From: CAXBYZ01 sp043826085
GTDB taxonomy: Bacteria; Patescibacteriota; Microgenomatia; UBA1400; CG1-02-47-37
Assembly (NCBI GenBank): GCA_043826085.1
Contig: JBDRQW010000078.1
Location: 1 to 14,725 of the forward strand
Direction: 5' to 3'
DNA: 14,725 nt
The notes beneath the pieces are model-generated. The model did not search any database, was not told where the DNA came from, and saw only the letters and a list, made by a program, of their open reading frames with translations. Shown here piece after piece: positions 6,152 to 12,411 of the stretch (position 1 is the stretch's first letter; each line of letters begins with the position of its first letter). The position numbers and the translations under genes are program-made.

Positions 6152-7942
6152 ATGATCGAGAGCATGCTTAAAGACCTTAATACCGAACAAAGATTGGCAG
6201 TAACTTTTGGCGAGGGACCATTATTGATTTTAGCCGGAGCCGGTAGCGGTAAAACTAGAGCTTTAACTTATCGAGCGGCCTATCTTCTTTTGGAGAAAGA
6301 AGTGACAGCAGAAAGAATTTTATTGGTAACTTTTACAAATAAAGCAGCCGGTGAGATGAAAGAGAGAATTAAAAATCTGGTTGGTGATAAAAATTTACCA
6401 TTTGCTGGCACTTTTCATAGTTTTTGTGCAAAACTACTTCGAAAGTATGGAGGCAAAATTAATATTCCCGGGGGATTTACTATTTATGATGAGAGTGATT
6501 CTTTGGAGGCAATTAAACAAGCTTTGATAAATTTAGATATTTCCGTAAAGGATTATAAACCGCGGGCGATTAAGGCGAGTATTTCCGGAGCTAAAAATGA
6601 GTTAATTTCGGCTCTTGAGTATAGCCAATATAAACAAGGATCTTTTCAGGAAGTTGTGGCGAGGGTTTATATTGAATATCAAAGACTACTAAAACAATAT
6701 GATGCCTTGGATTTTGATGATTTGTTGTTTATGGTAGTTAAACTTTTGAAACAAGAGAAGGAGGTGCTTAATAAATTAAGAGATCAATTTAGGTATGTTT
6801 TGGTTGACGAGTATCAAGACACTAATAAAGCTCAGTATGATCTAACTAAGATGTTAGCCTCGAAGTGGAAAAATCTGTGTGCCGTCGGTGATTTTTCTCA
6901 ATCAATTTACTCGTTTCGCGGGGCTGACTTTAGAAATTTAAAGAAGTTAAAAAAAGACTTTCCAAACTTAACAATAATTAACTTGGAACAAAATTATCGT
7001 TCTAGTAAAAATATATTGAGCGCGGCTAATCAGGTAATTGAAAAAAATACTTCCCATCCGATTTTAAAGTTATGGACTGAGGCTGAGGAGGGTGAAAAAT
7101 TAAAAGTTTATGAGGCTGGAAACGAAAAAGAAGAGGCAGGATTTATTGTAGAAACTATAAAAAAATCCGGAGTTAAATTATTGGATATAGCTATTTTGTA
7201 TCGAACTAATGCTCAATCCAGGGTGATCGAGGAGGCCTTGATAAAAGGTTCTATTGCTTACACTTTAGTTGGGGGAACCAGATTTTACTCGAGGACAGAA
7301 ATTAAAGATTGTTTGGCATATTTAAGATTTTTAAATAATCCTAAGGACAGGGTCAGTTATAAACGCTTAGAAAAGATTGGTAAAAAACGGTTGGAAAAAT
7401 TTCTTAATTGGGTTGAGTCAGAAAAGTATAAAAAAATGAATAGTAGAGAAATTTTAGATAAAACATTGAAGGTGACCGGATATCTAGAGAAATATGATGA
7501 GGAAGATGAAGAGGATTTGGTTCGTTTGGAGAATATTAAAGAACTTTCCAGTGTGGCCACTGAGTTTAGAGATTTGACTGAGTTTTTGGAAAATGTGGCC
7601 TTGGTTGAACAAACTGATTTAATAAATAAAGAAGAGTCAATAACCTTAATGACTCTTCACGCATCTAAGGGTTTGGAGTTTAAAGTGGTGTTTATGATTG
7701 GAATGGAAGAAGGAATGTTTCCTCACTCCAGATCTTTACTTGATAGTCATGAGCTGGAGGAGGAAAGAAGACTTTGTTATGTGGGAATGACTAGAGCTAA
7801 AGAAAATCTATATTTTTCTTATGCTAGAAGTCGACTATATTTTGGATCTTTTTTAAATAATTCTGTAAGTCGTTTCTTGGGGGATATTGAAGGAGTTTTT
7901 TTTGAAATTATTAATGATATTATTGACCTAGATGATTATTAG
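6152..7942 (+). CDS. uvrD: UvrD/PcrA/Rep-type SF1A DNA helicase
   Basis: This 596-residue protein carries every SF1A helicase motif: Q motif LNTEQRLAV, Walker A AGAGSGKT (28-35), Ia VTFTNKAAGEM (~59-70), GTFHSFC (86-92), Walker B VDEYQD (D219, E220), III VGDFSQSIYSFRG (~246-258), IV QNYRSS (~280-285), V TLMTLHASKGLEF (~497-510), and VI RRLCYVGMTRAKENLY (~540-555). Such enzymes unwind DNA 3' to 5' in nucleotide-excision and mismatch repair and clear replication blocks. It is shorter than PcrA or UvrD (about 720 residues) and lacks their C-terminal extension beyond motif VI, which in UvrD-like proteins carries an RNA-polymerase or partner-binding tail. ATG 6152 is supported by the promoter spacing. 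The next gene starts inside its last codons, so the two are translationally coupled. UvrD, PcrA and Rep cannot be told apart here. Confidence 0.95.
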   Translation: MIESMLKDLNTEQRLAVTFGEGPLLILAGAGSGKTRALTYRAAYLLLEKEVTAERILLVTFTNKAAGEMKERIKNLVGDKNLPFAGTFHSFCAKLLRKYGGKINIPGGFTIYDESDSLEAIKQALINLDISVKDYKPRAIKASISGAKNELISALEYSQYKQGSFQEVVARVYIEYQRLLKQYDALDFDDLLFMVVKLLKQEKEVLNKLRDQFRYVLVDEYQDTNKAQYDLTKMLASKWKNLCAVGDFSQSIYSFRGADFRNLKKLKKDFPNLTIINLEQNYRSSKNILSAANQVIEKNTSHPILKLWTEAEEGEKLKVYEAGNEKEEAGFIVETIKKSGVKLLDIAILYRTNAQSRVIEEALIKGSIAYTLVGGTRFYSRTEIKDCLAYLRFLNNPKDRVSYKRLEKIGKKRLEKFLNWVESEKYKKMNSREILDKTLKVTGYLEKYDEEDEEDLVRLENIKELSSVATEFRDLTEFLENVALVEQTDLINKEESITLMTLHASKGLEFKVVFMIGMEEGMFPHSRSLLDSHELEEERRLCYVGMTRAKENLYFSYARSRLYFGSFLNNSVSRFLGDIEGVFFEIINDIIDLDDY

Positions 7943-9011
7943 AGATATTGCGCAAAACGAATCAGATGCTTTTAATTGTGTATCTACTCACCCATTACAG
8001 TCTTTTGAGTGGGGTGAGTTTAGGAGAAAAACTAATGTTAAGGTAATAAGAAAAGGAATTTTTGATGGAAAAAAATTAATGACGCCTATTCAGGTAACAA
8101 TTCATCCAATTCCAAAAACAAATTATAAGGTTGGTTACTATCCTAAAGGTCCAATGCCTGACGATGATCAAATTAAATTGCTTTATGATATTGGAAAAGA
8201 AAATAATTGCATTATGATAAAAATGGAACCGAATATTGGTTCTAAAGTTAGTGAGGATCAACCCAATAATCATGCCTGGAAAACAATTGATGAATTTTTA
8301 TTAAAACGGGGGTTGAGACCCGGAAGGCCTTTGTTTACCAGACATACTTTTCAAGTTAACTTAAAGGCTTCGGAAGAAGAAATATTGTCTAAAATGCATT
8401 CAAAAACAAGGTATAACATTCGTTTGGCAGAAAAAAGAGGAGTTAAGGTGGCCGTTGATAATTCTGATAATAGCTTTCAGTGGTTTTTAAAATTATTGTT
8501 TGAACAAACTGTAGAGAGACAAGGTTTTTATGCCCACTCACCAGAATATTTTAAAAAATTATGGGGGGCTTTGAGACCAACGGGGATGGCTCATTTACTT
8601 CGAGCTTACTATAAAGATCAAACTTTGGCGGTGTTTATGATTTTTGTGTTTAATAAGATAATTTATTATCCTTATGGGGCTTCAACGAGAGATCATAAGG
8701 AGTTGATGGCTCCTAATTTGGTGATGTGGGAGATGATTAGAGAGGGAAAAAGGCTTGGTTGTGAGATGCTTGATATGTGGGGGGCACTAGGGCCAAAACC
8801 TGATAAAAAAGATTCGTGGTATGGTTTTCACAAGTTTAAGCAAGGGTATGGCGGTGACTTAATAGAGTTTTTGGGAAGTTATGATGTGGTAATTAATAAG
8901 CCACTTTATCCTGTTTATAGAGTGGCGGATTCTTTGAGATGGGGGGCTTTAAAGACAATAGCTTTTATAAAAAGGCAGGTAGGAAATGCAACGAAAAAGT
9001 TCATTAAGTAG
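7932..9011 (+). CDS. FemAB-family aminoacyltransferase-like protein 1
   Basis: This 359-residue protein has two GNAT-like halves typical of the Fem family. The N-terminal half includes HPLQSFEWGEFR and YYPKGPM. The second half starts at about 135 with TRHTFQVNLKASEEEILSKMHSKTRYNIRLAEKRGV, followed by RAYYKDQTLAVFMIFVFNKIIYYPYGAS, APNLVMWEMIREGKRLGCEMLDMWG and FHKFKQGYGGDLIEFLGSYD. In Gram-positive bacteria FemXAB use aminoacyl-tRNA to add cross-bridge amino acids to lipid II or peptidoglycan in the cytoplasm; CPR genomes often encode several. Here the amino acid is unknown. The ATG overlaps the end of the helicase gene by 11 nt, which implies translational coupling. It lacks its own promoter. 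The following paralog overlaps it by 26 nt, so the pair is one transcription unit. No sequence decides substrate specificity. Confidence 0.92.
   Translation: MIIRDIAQNESDAFNCVSTHPLQSFEWGEFRRKTNVKVIRKGIFDGKKLMTPIQVTIHPIPKTNYKVGYYPKGPMPDDDQIKLLYDIGKENNCIMIKMEPNIGSKVSEDQPNNHAWKTIDEFLLKRGLRPGRPLFTRHTFQVNLKASEEEILSKMHSKTRYNIRLAEKRGVKVAVDNSDNSFQWFLKLLFEQTVERQGFYAHSPEYFKKLWGALRPTGMAHLLRAYYKDQTLAVFMIFVFNKIIYYPYGASTRDHKELMAPNLVMWEMIREGKRLGCEMLDMWGALGPKPDKKDSWYGFHKFKQGYGGDLIEFLGSYDVVINKPLYPVYRVADSLRWGALKTIAFIKRQVGNATKKFIK
8977..8983 (+). promoter_or_regulatory. Shine-Dalgarno-like site of the second FemAB gene
   Basis: AGGTAGG precedes the ATG at 8986; the first AGG is 6 nt from the start codon. It lies inside the 3' end of the preceding gene. 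It is the clearest ribosome-binding site in the window. It supports ATG 8986 and contrasts with the leaderless-type starts elsewhere. Confidence 0.5.
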
Positions 9012-9861
9012 GGCCAGTGATCTAAGACAGTCAGTGGAGTATGGCAAGTATATGGAGAGTCTTTCGTGGTTGGTAAAAGACGGGGTGTTTTTAAAAAAAA
9101 TTCCGTTGATCCCCTTTTACTTTGCTAAATATCAGCGACCAAGATGGCCTTTGGATGTTAAAAAGTTTATTAAATTGCTAAAAAATAACCGAGTAATTTT
9201 GGCCGTAGTTGAACCGGATTTATCTTTTAAGATTGATGATATGGATGAGTTTAAAAAAATTGGTTTTAAAAAAAGTGTTCCGATGCTACCCAGTAAAACT
9301 ATTTGGCTTGATTTAAATAAAAGTGAGAGTGAGTTACTTAGTAAAATGCAGGCAAAGACTCGATATAATATTAAAAAATATCGAACTAGGGTTGAAATTG
9401 TTTCCGGGGATAAGATAAGTGATGAGCAGTTTAAACATTTTTATGATATTTATAAGAAAAATGCCAAAAGACAGAAATTTTGGGGGGCTAAAGAGAGTGA
9501 ATTAAAAAATTTAATTAGATGTTTTTTAAAAAAAGCTTACTTGTTGCTGGCAAATGAGGGAGGGTTGTTGCTTTTAATTCATGATGGAGTGGCTTATTAT
9601 TCCCATAATGCCTCAAGTGTTATGGGTAAAAAGAAGTTTGTCCCGACTACACTAACTTGGGAGGCAATTAGGCTGGCTAAAAAATTAGGATGTAAGCGAT
9701 TTGATTTTGAAGGAATTAGTGACAAAAGATATTCGATGACTAAAAAGTGGGATGGTTTTACCAGATTTAAAAAGGGGTTTGGTGGAAAAGAGATAGAATA
9801 TATTGGGGCTTATCGAAAATTTGACATCAAGAATCTTTATCGATACCAGTGCTTGGATTGA
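8986..9861 (+). CDS. FemAB-family aminoacyltransferase-like protein 2
   Basis: This 291-residue paralog of the preceding gene begins with the usual Fem start (SDLRQSVEYGKYMESLSWLV). It carries LSKMQAKTRYNIKKYRTRVEI (~118-138), nearly the same as LSKMHSKTRYNIRLAEKRGV in its neighbour. It continues with LLANEGGLLLLIHDGVAYYSHNASS, TTLTWEAIRLAKKLGCKRFDFEGI and FTRFKKGFGGKEIEYIGAY. It is about 70 residues shorter than its neighbour, mostly in the N-terminal half. As a pair they may add successive amino acids to a peptide bridge, as FemA and FemB do; this is inference. Its last ~16 residues (FDIKNLYRYQCLD) are read in another frame over the start of the PIN-domain ORF, including the DNA for the PIN motif FIDTSAW. 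The natural C-terminus may therefore have been altered by a fusion. A Shine-Dalgarno-like AGGTAGG precedes the ATG. Confidence 0.9.
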   Translation: MQRKSSLSRASDLRQSVEYGKYMESLSWLVKDGVFLKKIPLIPFYFAKYQRPRWPLDVKKFIKLLKNNRVILAVVEPDLSFKIDDMDEFKKIGFKKSVPMLPSKTIWLDLNKSESELLSKMQAKTRYNIKKYRTRVEIVSGDKISDEQFKHFYDIYKKNAKRQKFWGAKESELKNLIRCFLKKAYLLLANEGGLLLLIHDGVAYYSHNASSVMGKKKFVPTTLTWEAIRLAKKLGCKRFDFEGISDKRYSMTKKWDGFTRFKKGFGGKEIEYIGAYRKFDIKNLYRYQCLD

Positions 9862-10066
9862 AATAATACTAAAAAATGAAATTTACCATAAACAAATGGC
9901 TGGATATTTTCTTACCGCTAATAAAAAGGGTGCTAAATTTTTTACTTGTGATTATGTTTTAGATGAGGCTTGGACAAGATTGATTACCAACCATAGTTTT
10001 TTGAGTGCTAAGTTTTTACGAGAAAAAGTCGGTTTTAATGTCCAACCACTATTGGAAAATATTTAA
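9803..10066 (+). pseudogene. PIN-domain nuclease remnant lacking the C-terminal catalytic acids
   Basis: The ORF encodes up to 87 residues from TTG 9803; TTG 9821 is an equally possible start. It opens with RIFIDTSAWIEI, whose Asp14 is the first PIN catalytic acid, and has CDYVLDEAWTRL with the second (Glu55). PIN/VapC domains are normally about 130-140 residues and carry two further acids (in FTDC- and FDxHF-like motifs), which are absent. The last residues, VGFNVQPLLENI, resemble the usual tail after FDxHF, so an internal deletion of roughly 45 codons near residue 75 is the simplest reading. No antitoxin gene is adjacent. It overlaps the second FemAB gene by 59 nt. Its final 30 bp, including the TAA, form the left copy of the direct repeat around the 2.3-kb insert. 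Probably inactive as a ribonuclease. Confidence 0.65.
10037..10066. repeat. Left direct repeat (PIN gene 3' end)
   Basis: This 30-bp segment matches 12359-12388 in the same orientation at 28 of 30 positions; the mismatches are A/G after TCCAACC and G/A after CTATTG. It encodes the last nine PIN codons plus stop. The stop codon of the minus-strand GH172-like gene (TAG, 10049-10051) lies in it. Confidence 0.9.
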
Positions 10067-12328
10067 ATAAGAAATACCTAACGCCTCAAATTCAGTATTG
10101 TATCCTTTATTTAACCGTTCGCCAGGAACCCCTCCAAACTCAAAACTAAGCAAAAAGGAATTATTAAACTCAATCGCGTCGTTTAAAAAGTGCCTATACA
10201 TGTGAGTCGTAGATCTATGAACCATATTAATTACACCCAATTTAGGAGAATTAATCAAAGGTTTCCATAAACGACCGGGTGGGCTTTTTATAACTCCATG
10301 GGTTGGGAGATAAAAAGGTCCATGTATAAAATACCAACCAGAATTAAAAAAGTCTTCAATACCCGTACCATGTCCAACTATTTTTCCATCCACTGTAACA
10401 ATTTCATCACCCTCTAAAAATGTCCTATTAAACTTAGGATTTAAATCCCCTGAAGCCATAAGTATCATCCCAACAAACTTACCTTTTCCATGAATATTTG
10501 AGGCTGTAAAAATATTAGGTTTTCCATTAATATTTTTTTCTTTATCTTGAGTATAACTTATATTCAAATAACCACTTTCCTCTTTTTTGTATCTTACTTT
10601 TGTCCATTTTACAGAAAAAGGAATATTTGAAATAGTTTTATTTCCTTTATTTTTTAAATAAACCTTAACCCCTTTCCAGTAAGGTATAGGCCAAGTAATA
10701 TAATACTCTTTTGTATTTTCATCGTATCCAAAAAATATAGATCCCGTATACGATTTATCATCTTTTCCCCACGCACTACTAAGAAGTCCGCTAGTCCAAT
10801 TTGAATTTGAGTTTTTTCTAGACCAATATCTGTCACCAGAAATAATTGTCTCATTATTTTTAACAAATGTATGTCCATCTACTTTTAATAAATTCAAACC
10901 CCAAGCACTCTTTAATAAACCACTCCAGTACGAATCAGAACCTGCAGCTCTATACCAATATCTGTCACCAGAAATAATTGTCTCATTACCTTCTAAAGAA
11001 TAAGATAGTACATCTATATTATTAGTTGGCAATAAAAAACCATTTGTTGATGATTTATTCCAAATTTTAGTTAAACTCTGCTTAATCCACGCATCAGAAA
11101 TTAAATTTCTATGCCAATATGTGCTATCTTTAATAACAATCTCTAATCCACTGGGCAAAATAGCATAACTATCTATTGCATTACTTGGAGGAATATCTCC
11201 CTTGCCAGTAAAATAAGTTGATAATTTCATGCGGTACCATGAATTATTTAATCCAAGCTGATCCCAACTTTCTAAATATGGCTCTCTAATCCAAACAGTA
11301 TCATCTTTAATAACAATTTCTTTCCCTGTAGGAGCAAAAACATGAGCATCTAATCCATTAACTGGCGGATAAGATAGTACAAAATTATCATCTAAGGACT
11401 GGAAAACCATGCGTAATGGTAACTCAACAGAAGCTTTAACAGAATCACCATAATCAACCCTCAACCATAAATTATTAATTGCTTCATTAAATTCAGATGC
11501 AGGAAAACTAATTCGTGTTATTGTGCCATAATTATTTTTAGAGAAAATCCTTTTTTCTTCTTCTGTTTTAAGTGTAACTTTTCCAGTCTCACTCATTTGA
11601 GAACCAAACACATGCTTATTTCGTGCAGACCAATTGTCTACTGTTTTACCAACCTTGTTTACTGTCCATGTATTGTTATATTCATATTCACGTATATCTT
11701 GAATACCTATATTAGAAAAGTTAGTAGAAGATAAAGAATAAGAAATTTGAAAATATTTAGGATGTAAATCACTTAATATTTTAATATTTTTGTTAAAAAC
11801 AATAGGAATATATGATATCAAGCCACCGCTTGATTGATTTGCACCAGCAATTAAAGGGTAAATAAATTTCTCGTTAATTCCCCCAGCTAAATCATTAAAA
11901 TCTAAATTAAACGAGGGTTTAGTGTCAATTTGAATCTCAATTTTTGGAACTTTTATATTTCCAGATAACCAAGGCACTGGTTGAGCAAACCATATACGAT
12001 TTATAACTCCAGCAGATCCGCTTTTATTCAATAAAACCCATTTACCATTCTCTTGTTGTAAATCATTTCCGTCATCTTTATTCCCACCAGTTTTGTCCCA
12101 TCCTGATTCCATATGCCACTGCCAATCAGTTTTAATAATAGGTAAATAAACAGGATCAATAAAATCCACTGGGCTTCTTCCCTTATTAGAAATACCAATA
12201 ACTTCTGAAGAATCAGCTAAACTCCGAAAATCAAAAGAATTAGAATTATTCGTCCTTTGCACAGTTACAAAAATCGAAAAAAGCAATAAAAACAAAACAA
12301 AAAAAGGAAAATATTTTTTCATCTTCAT
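10049..12328 (-). CDS. Secreted GH172 (DUF2961)-like glycoside hydrolase with an inserted four-repeat propeller-like domain
   Basis: This ~759-residue protein begins with a signal peptide or anchor (MKKYFPFFVLFLLLFSIFVTV). It was started at 12328 because the upstream ATG (12367) lies inside the direct repeat; ATG 12322 is also possible. The N-terminal jelly-roll part includes NKSGSAGVINRIWFAQP, typical of DUF2961. The C-terminal part has TFLEGDEIVTVDG (E639, E642), GHGTGIEDFFNSGWYF (E658), GPFYLPTHGV and YRHFLNDAIEFNNSFLLSFEFG, matching the GH172 catalytic region whose paired glutamates act in retaining alpha-fructofuranosidases and arabinofuranosidases. Between them (bases ~10766-11362) four units of 40-60 residues repeat the pattern hydrophobic-D, EIVIKD or ETIISGD, YWxR, W-x-W, resembling hemopexin blades. 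The substrate is unknown; a furanose-containing surface glycan is possible. The gene occupies a segment flanked by direct repeats. Its last codons and stop come from the left repeat. Confidence 0.8.
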   Translation of the reverse strand: MKMKKYFPFFVLFLLLFSIFVTVQRTNNSNSFDFRSLADSSEVIGISNKGRSPVDFIDPVYLPIIKTDWQWHMESGWDKTGGNKDDGNDLQQENGKWVLLNKSGSAGVINRIWFAQPVPWLSGNIKVPKIEIQIDTKPSFNLDFNDLAGGINEKFIYPLIAGANQSSGGLISYIPIVFNKNIKILSDLHPKYFQISYSLSSTNFSNIGIQDIREYEYNNTWTVNKVGKTVDNWSARNKHVFGSQMSETGKVTLKTEEEKRIFSKNNYGTITRISFPASEFNEAINNLWLRVDYGDSVKASVELPLRMVFQSLDDNFVLSYPPVNGLDAHVFAPTGKEIVIKDDTVWIREPYLESWDQLGLNNSWYRMKLSTYFTGKGDIPPSNAIDSYAILPSGLEIVIKDSTYWHRNLISDAWIKQSLTKIWNKSSTNGFLLPTNNIDVLSYSLEGNETIISGDRYWYRAAGSDSYWSGLLKSAWGLNLLKVDGHTFVKNNETIISGDRYWSRKNSNSNWTSGLLSSAWGKDDKSYTGSIFFGYDENTKEYYITWPIPYWKGVKVYLKNKGNKTISNIPFSVKWTKVRYKKEESGYLNISYTQDKEKNINGKPNIFTASNIHGKGKFVGMILMASGDLNPKFNRTFLEGDEIVTVDGKIVGHGTGIEDFFNSGWYFIHGPFYLPTHGVIKSPPGRLWKPLINSPKLGVINMVHRSTTHMYRHFLNDAIEFNNSFLLSFEFGGVPGERLNKGYNTEFEALGISYLNIFQ
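10822..10988. repeat. Duplicated 35-bp block in two propeller-like repeats
   Basis: Bases 10822-10856 and 10954-10988 are identical over 35 bp and lie 132 bp (44 codons) apart. They encode the shared NETIISGDRYW core of repeats 3 and 4. The flanking codons of the two units have diverged. This indicates a recent duplication or gene conversion between blades, more recent than that linking repeats 1 and 2. Confidence 0.85.
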
Positions 12329-12340
12329 CTTATTTAAATA

Positions 12341-12346
12341 ATAATA
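12341..12346 (-). promoter_or_regulatory. Possible -10 element for the GH172-like gene
   Basis: TATTAT on the minus strand lies 12 nt before ATG 12328. It is a 5-of-6 match to TATAAT in very AT-rich DNA, so chance occurrence is likely. It lacks the TGn extension seen at the three other promoters. It would lie within the inserted segment, so the gene would carry its own promoter. Confidence 0.25.
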
Positions 12347-12358
12347 TAAAACCCTGCA

Positions 12359-12388
12359 AATGTCCAACCGCTATTGAAAAATATTTAA
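12359..12388. repeat. Right direct repeat (duplicated PIN gene 3' end)
   Basis: This is the second copy of 10037-10066, with 28 of 30 positions identical. Read on the + strand it would encode NVQPLLKNI and a stop, but no PIN sequence precedes it. Its right part forms the left arm of the hairpin at 12377-12411, which suggests this is the original genomic position of the PIN gene end. Confidence 0.9.
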
Positions 12389-12411
12389 GGTTCCGAACCT
12401 TAAATATTTTT
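12377..12411. terminator. 35-nt perfect hairpin terminator with GGTTCCGAACC core
   Basis: Arms of 16 bp, AAAAATATTTAAGGTT (12377-12392) and AACCTTAAATATTTTT (12396-12411), enclose CCG. A-rich and T-rich ends on both sides give U-tracts in either direction, typical of a bidirectional intrinsic terminator, though the stem is AT-rich. The stop codon of the helicase-nuclease gene (12400-12402) is inside the right arm. The core belongs to the same family as the hairpins at 1173-1206 and 4329-5053. Confidence 0.75.

Larger units (their letters stand above)
10067..12388. mobile_element. Putative 2.3-kb inserted segment bounded by 30-bp direct repeats
   Basis: Removing one repeat plus the intervening DNA (period 2322 bp) joins the PIN gene's 3' end directly to the hairpin at 12377-12411 and the convergent helicase-nuclease gene. 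That would be a normal compact convergent junction. The segment contains only the GH172-like gene on the minus strand, with no integrase or transposase, so the mechanism is unknown. Duplication of a gene's 3' end resembles site-specific integration. Homologous or replication-slippage events are alternatives. Confidence 0.45.

Noticed and set aside
7341..7360. GACAGGGTCAG in the UvrD-like gene as a copy of the PMT palindrome
   Set aside because: Only one arm is present, and it encodes NPKDRVSYKRL, a region native to UvrD-like helicases.
9803..10066. VapBC toxin-antitoxin module
   Set aside because: There is no antitoxin-like ORF next to the PIN ORF, and the domain lacks its C-terminal catalytic residues.
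12323..12367. ATG 12367 as start of the GH172-like gene
   Set aside because: It lies inside the direct repeat derived from the PIN gene, and the added residues precede the signal peptide; ATG 12328 or 12322 puts the hydrophobic segment at the N-terminus.
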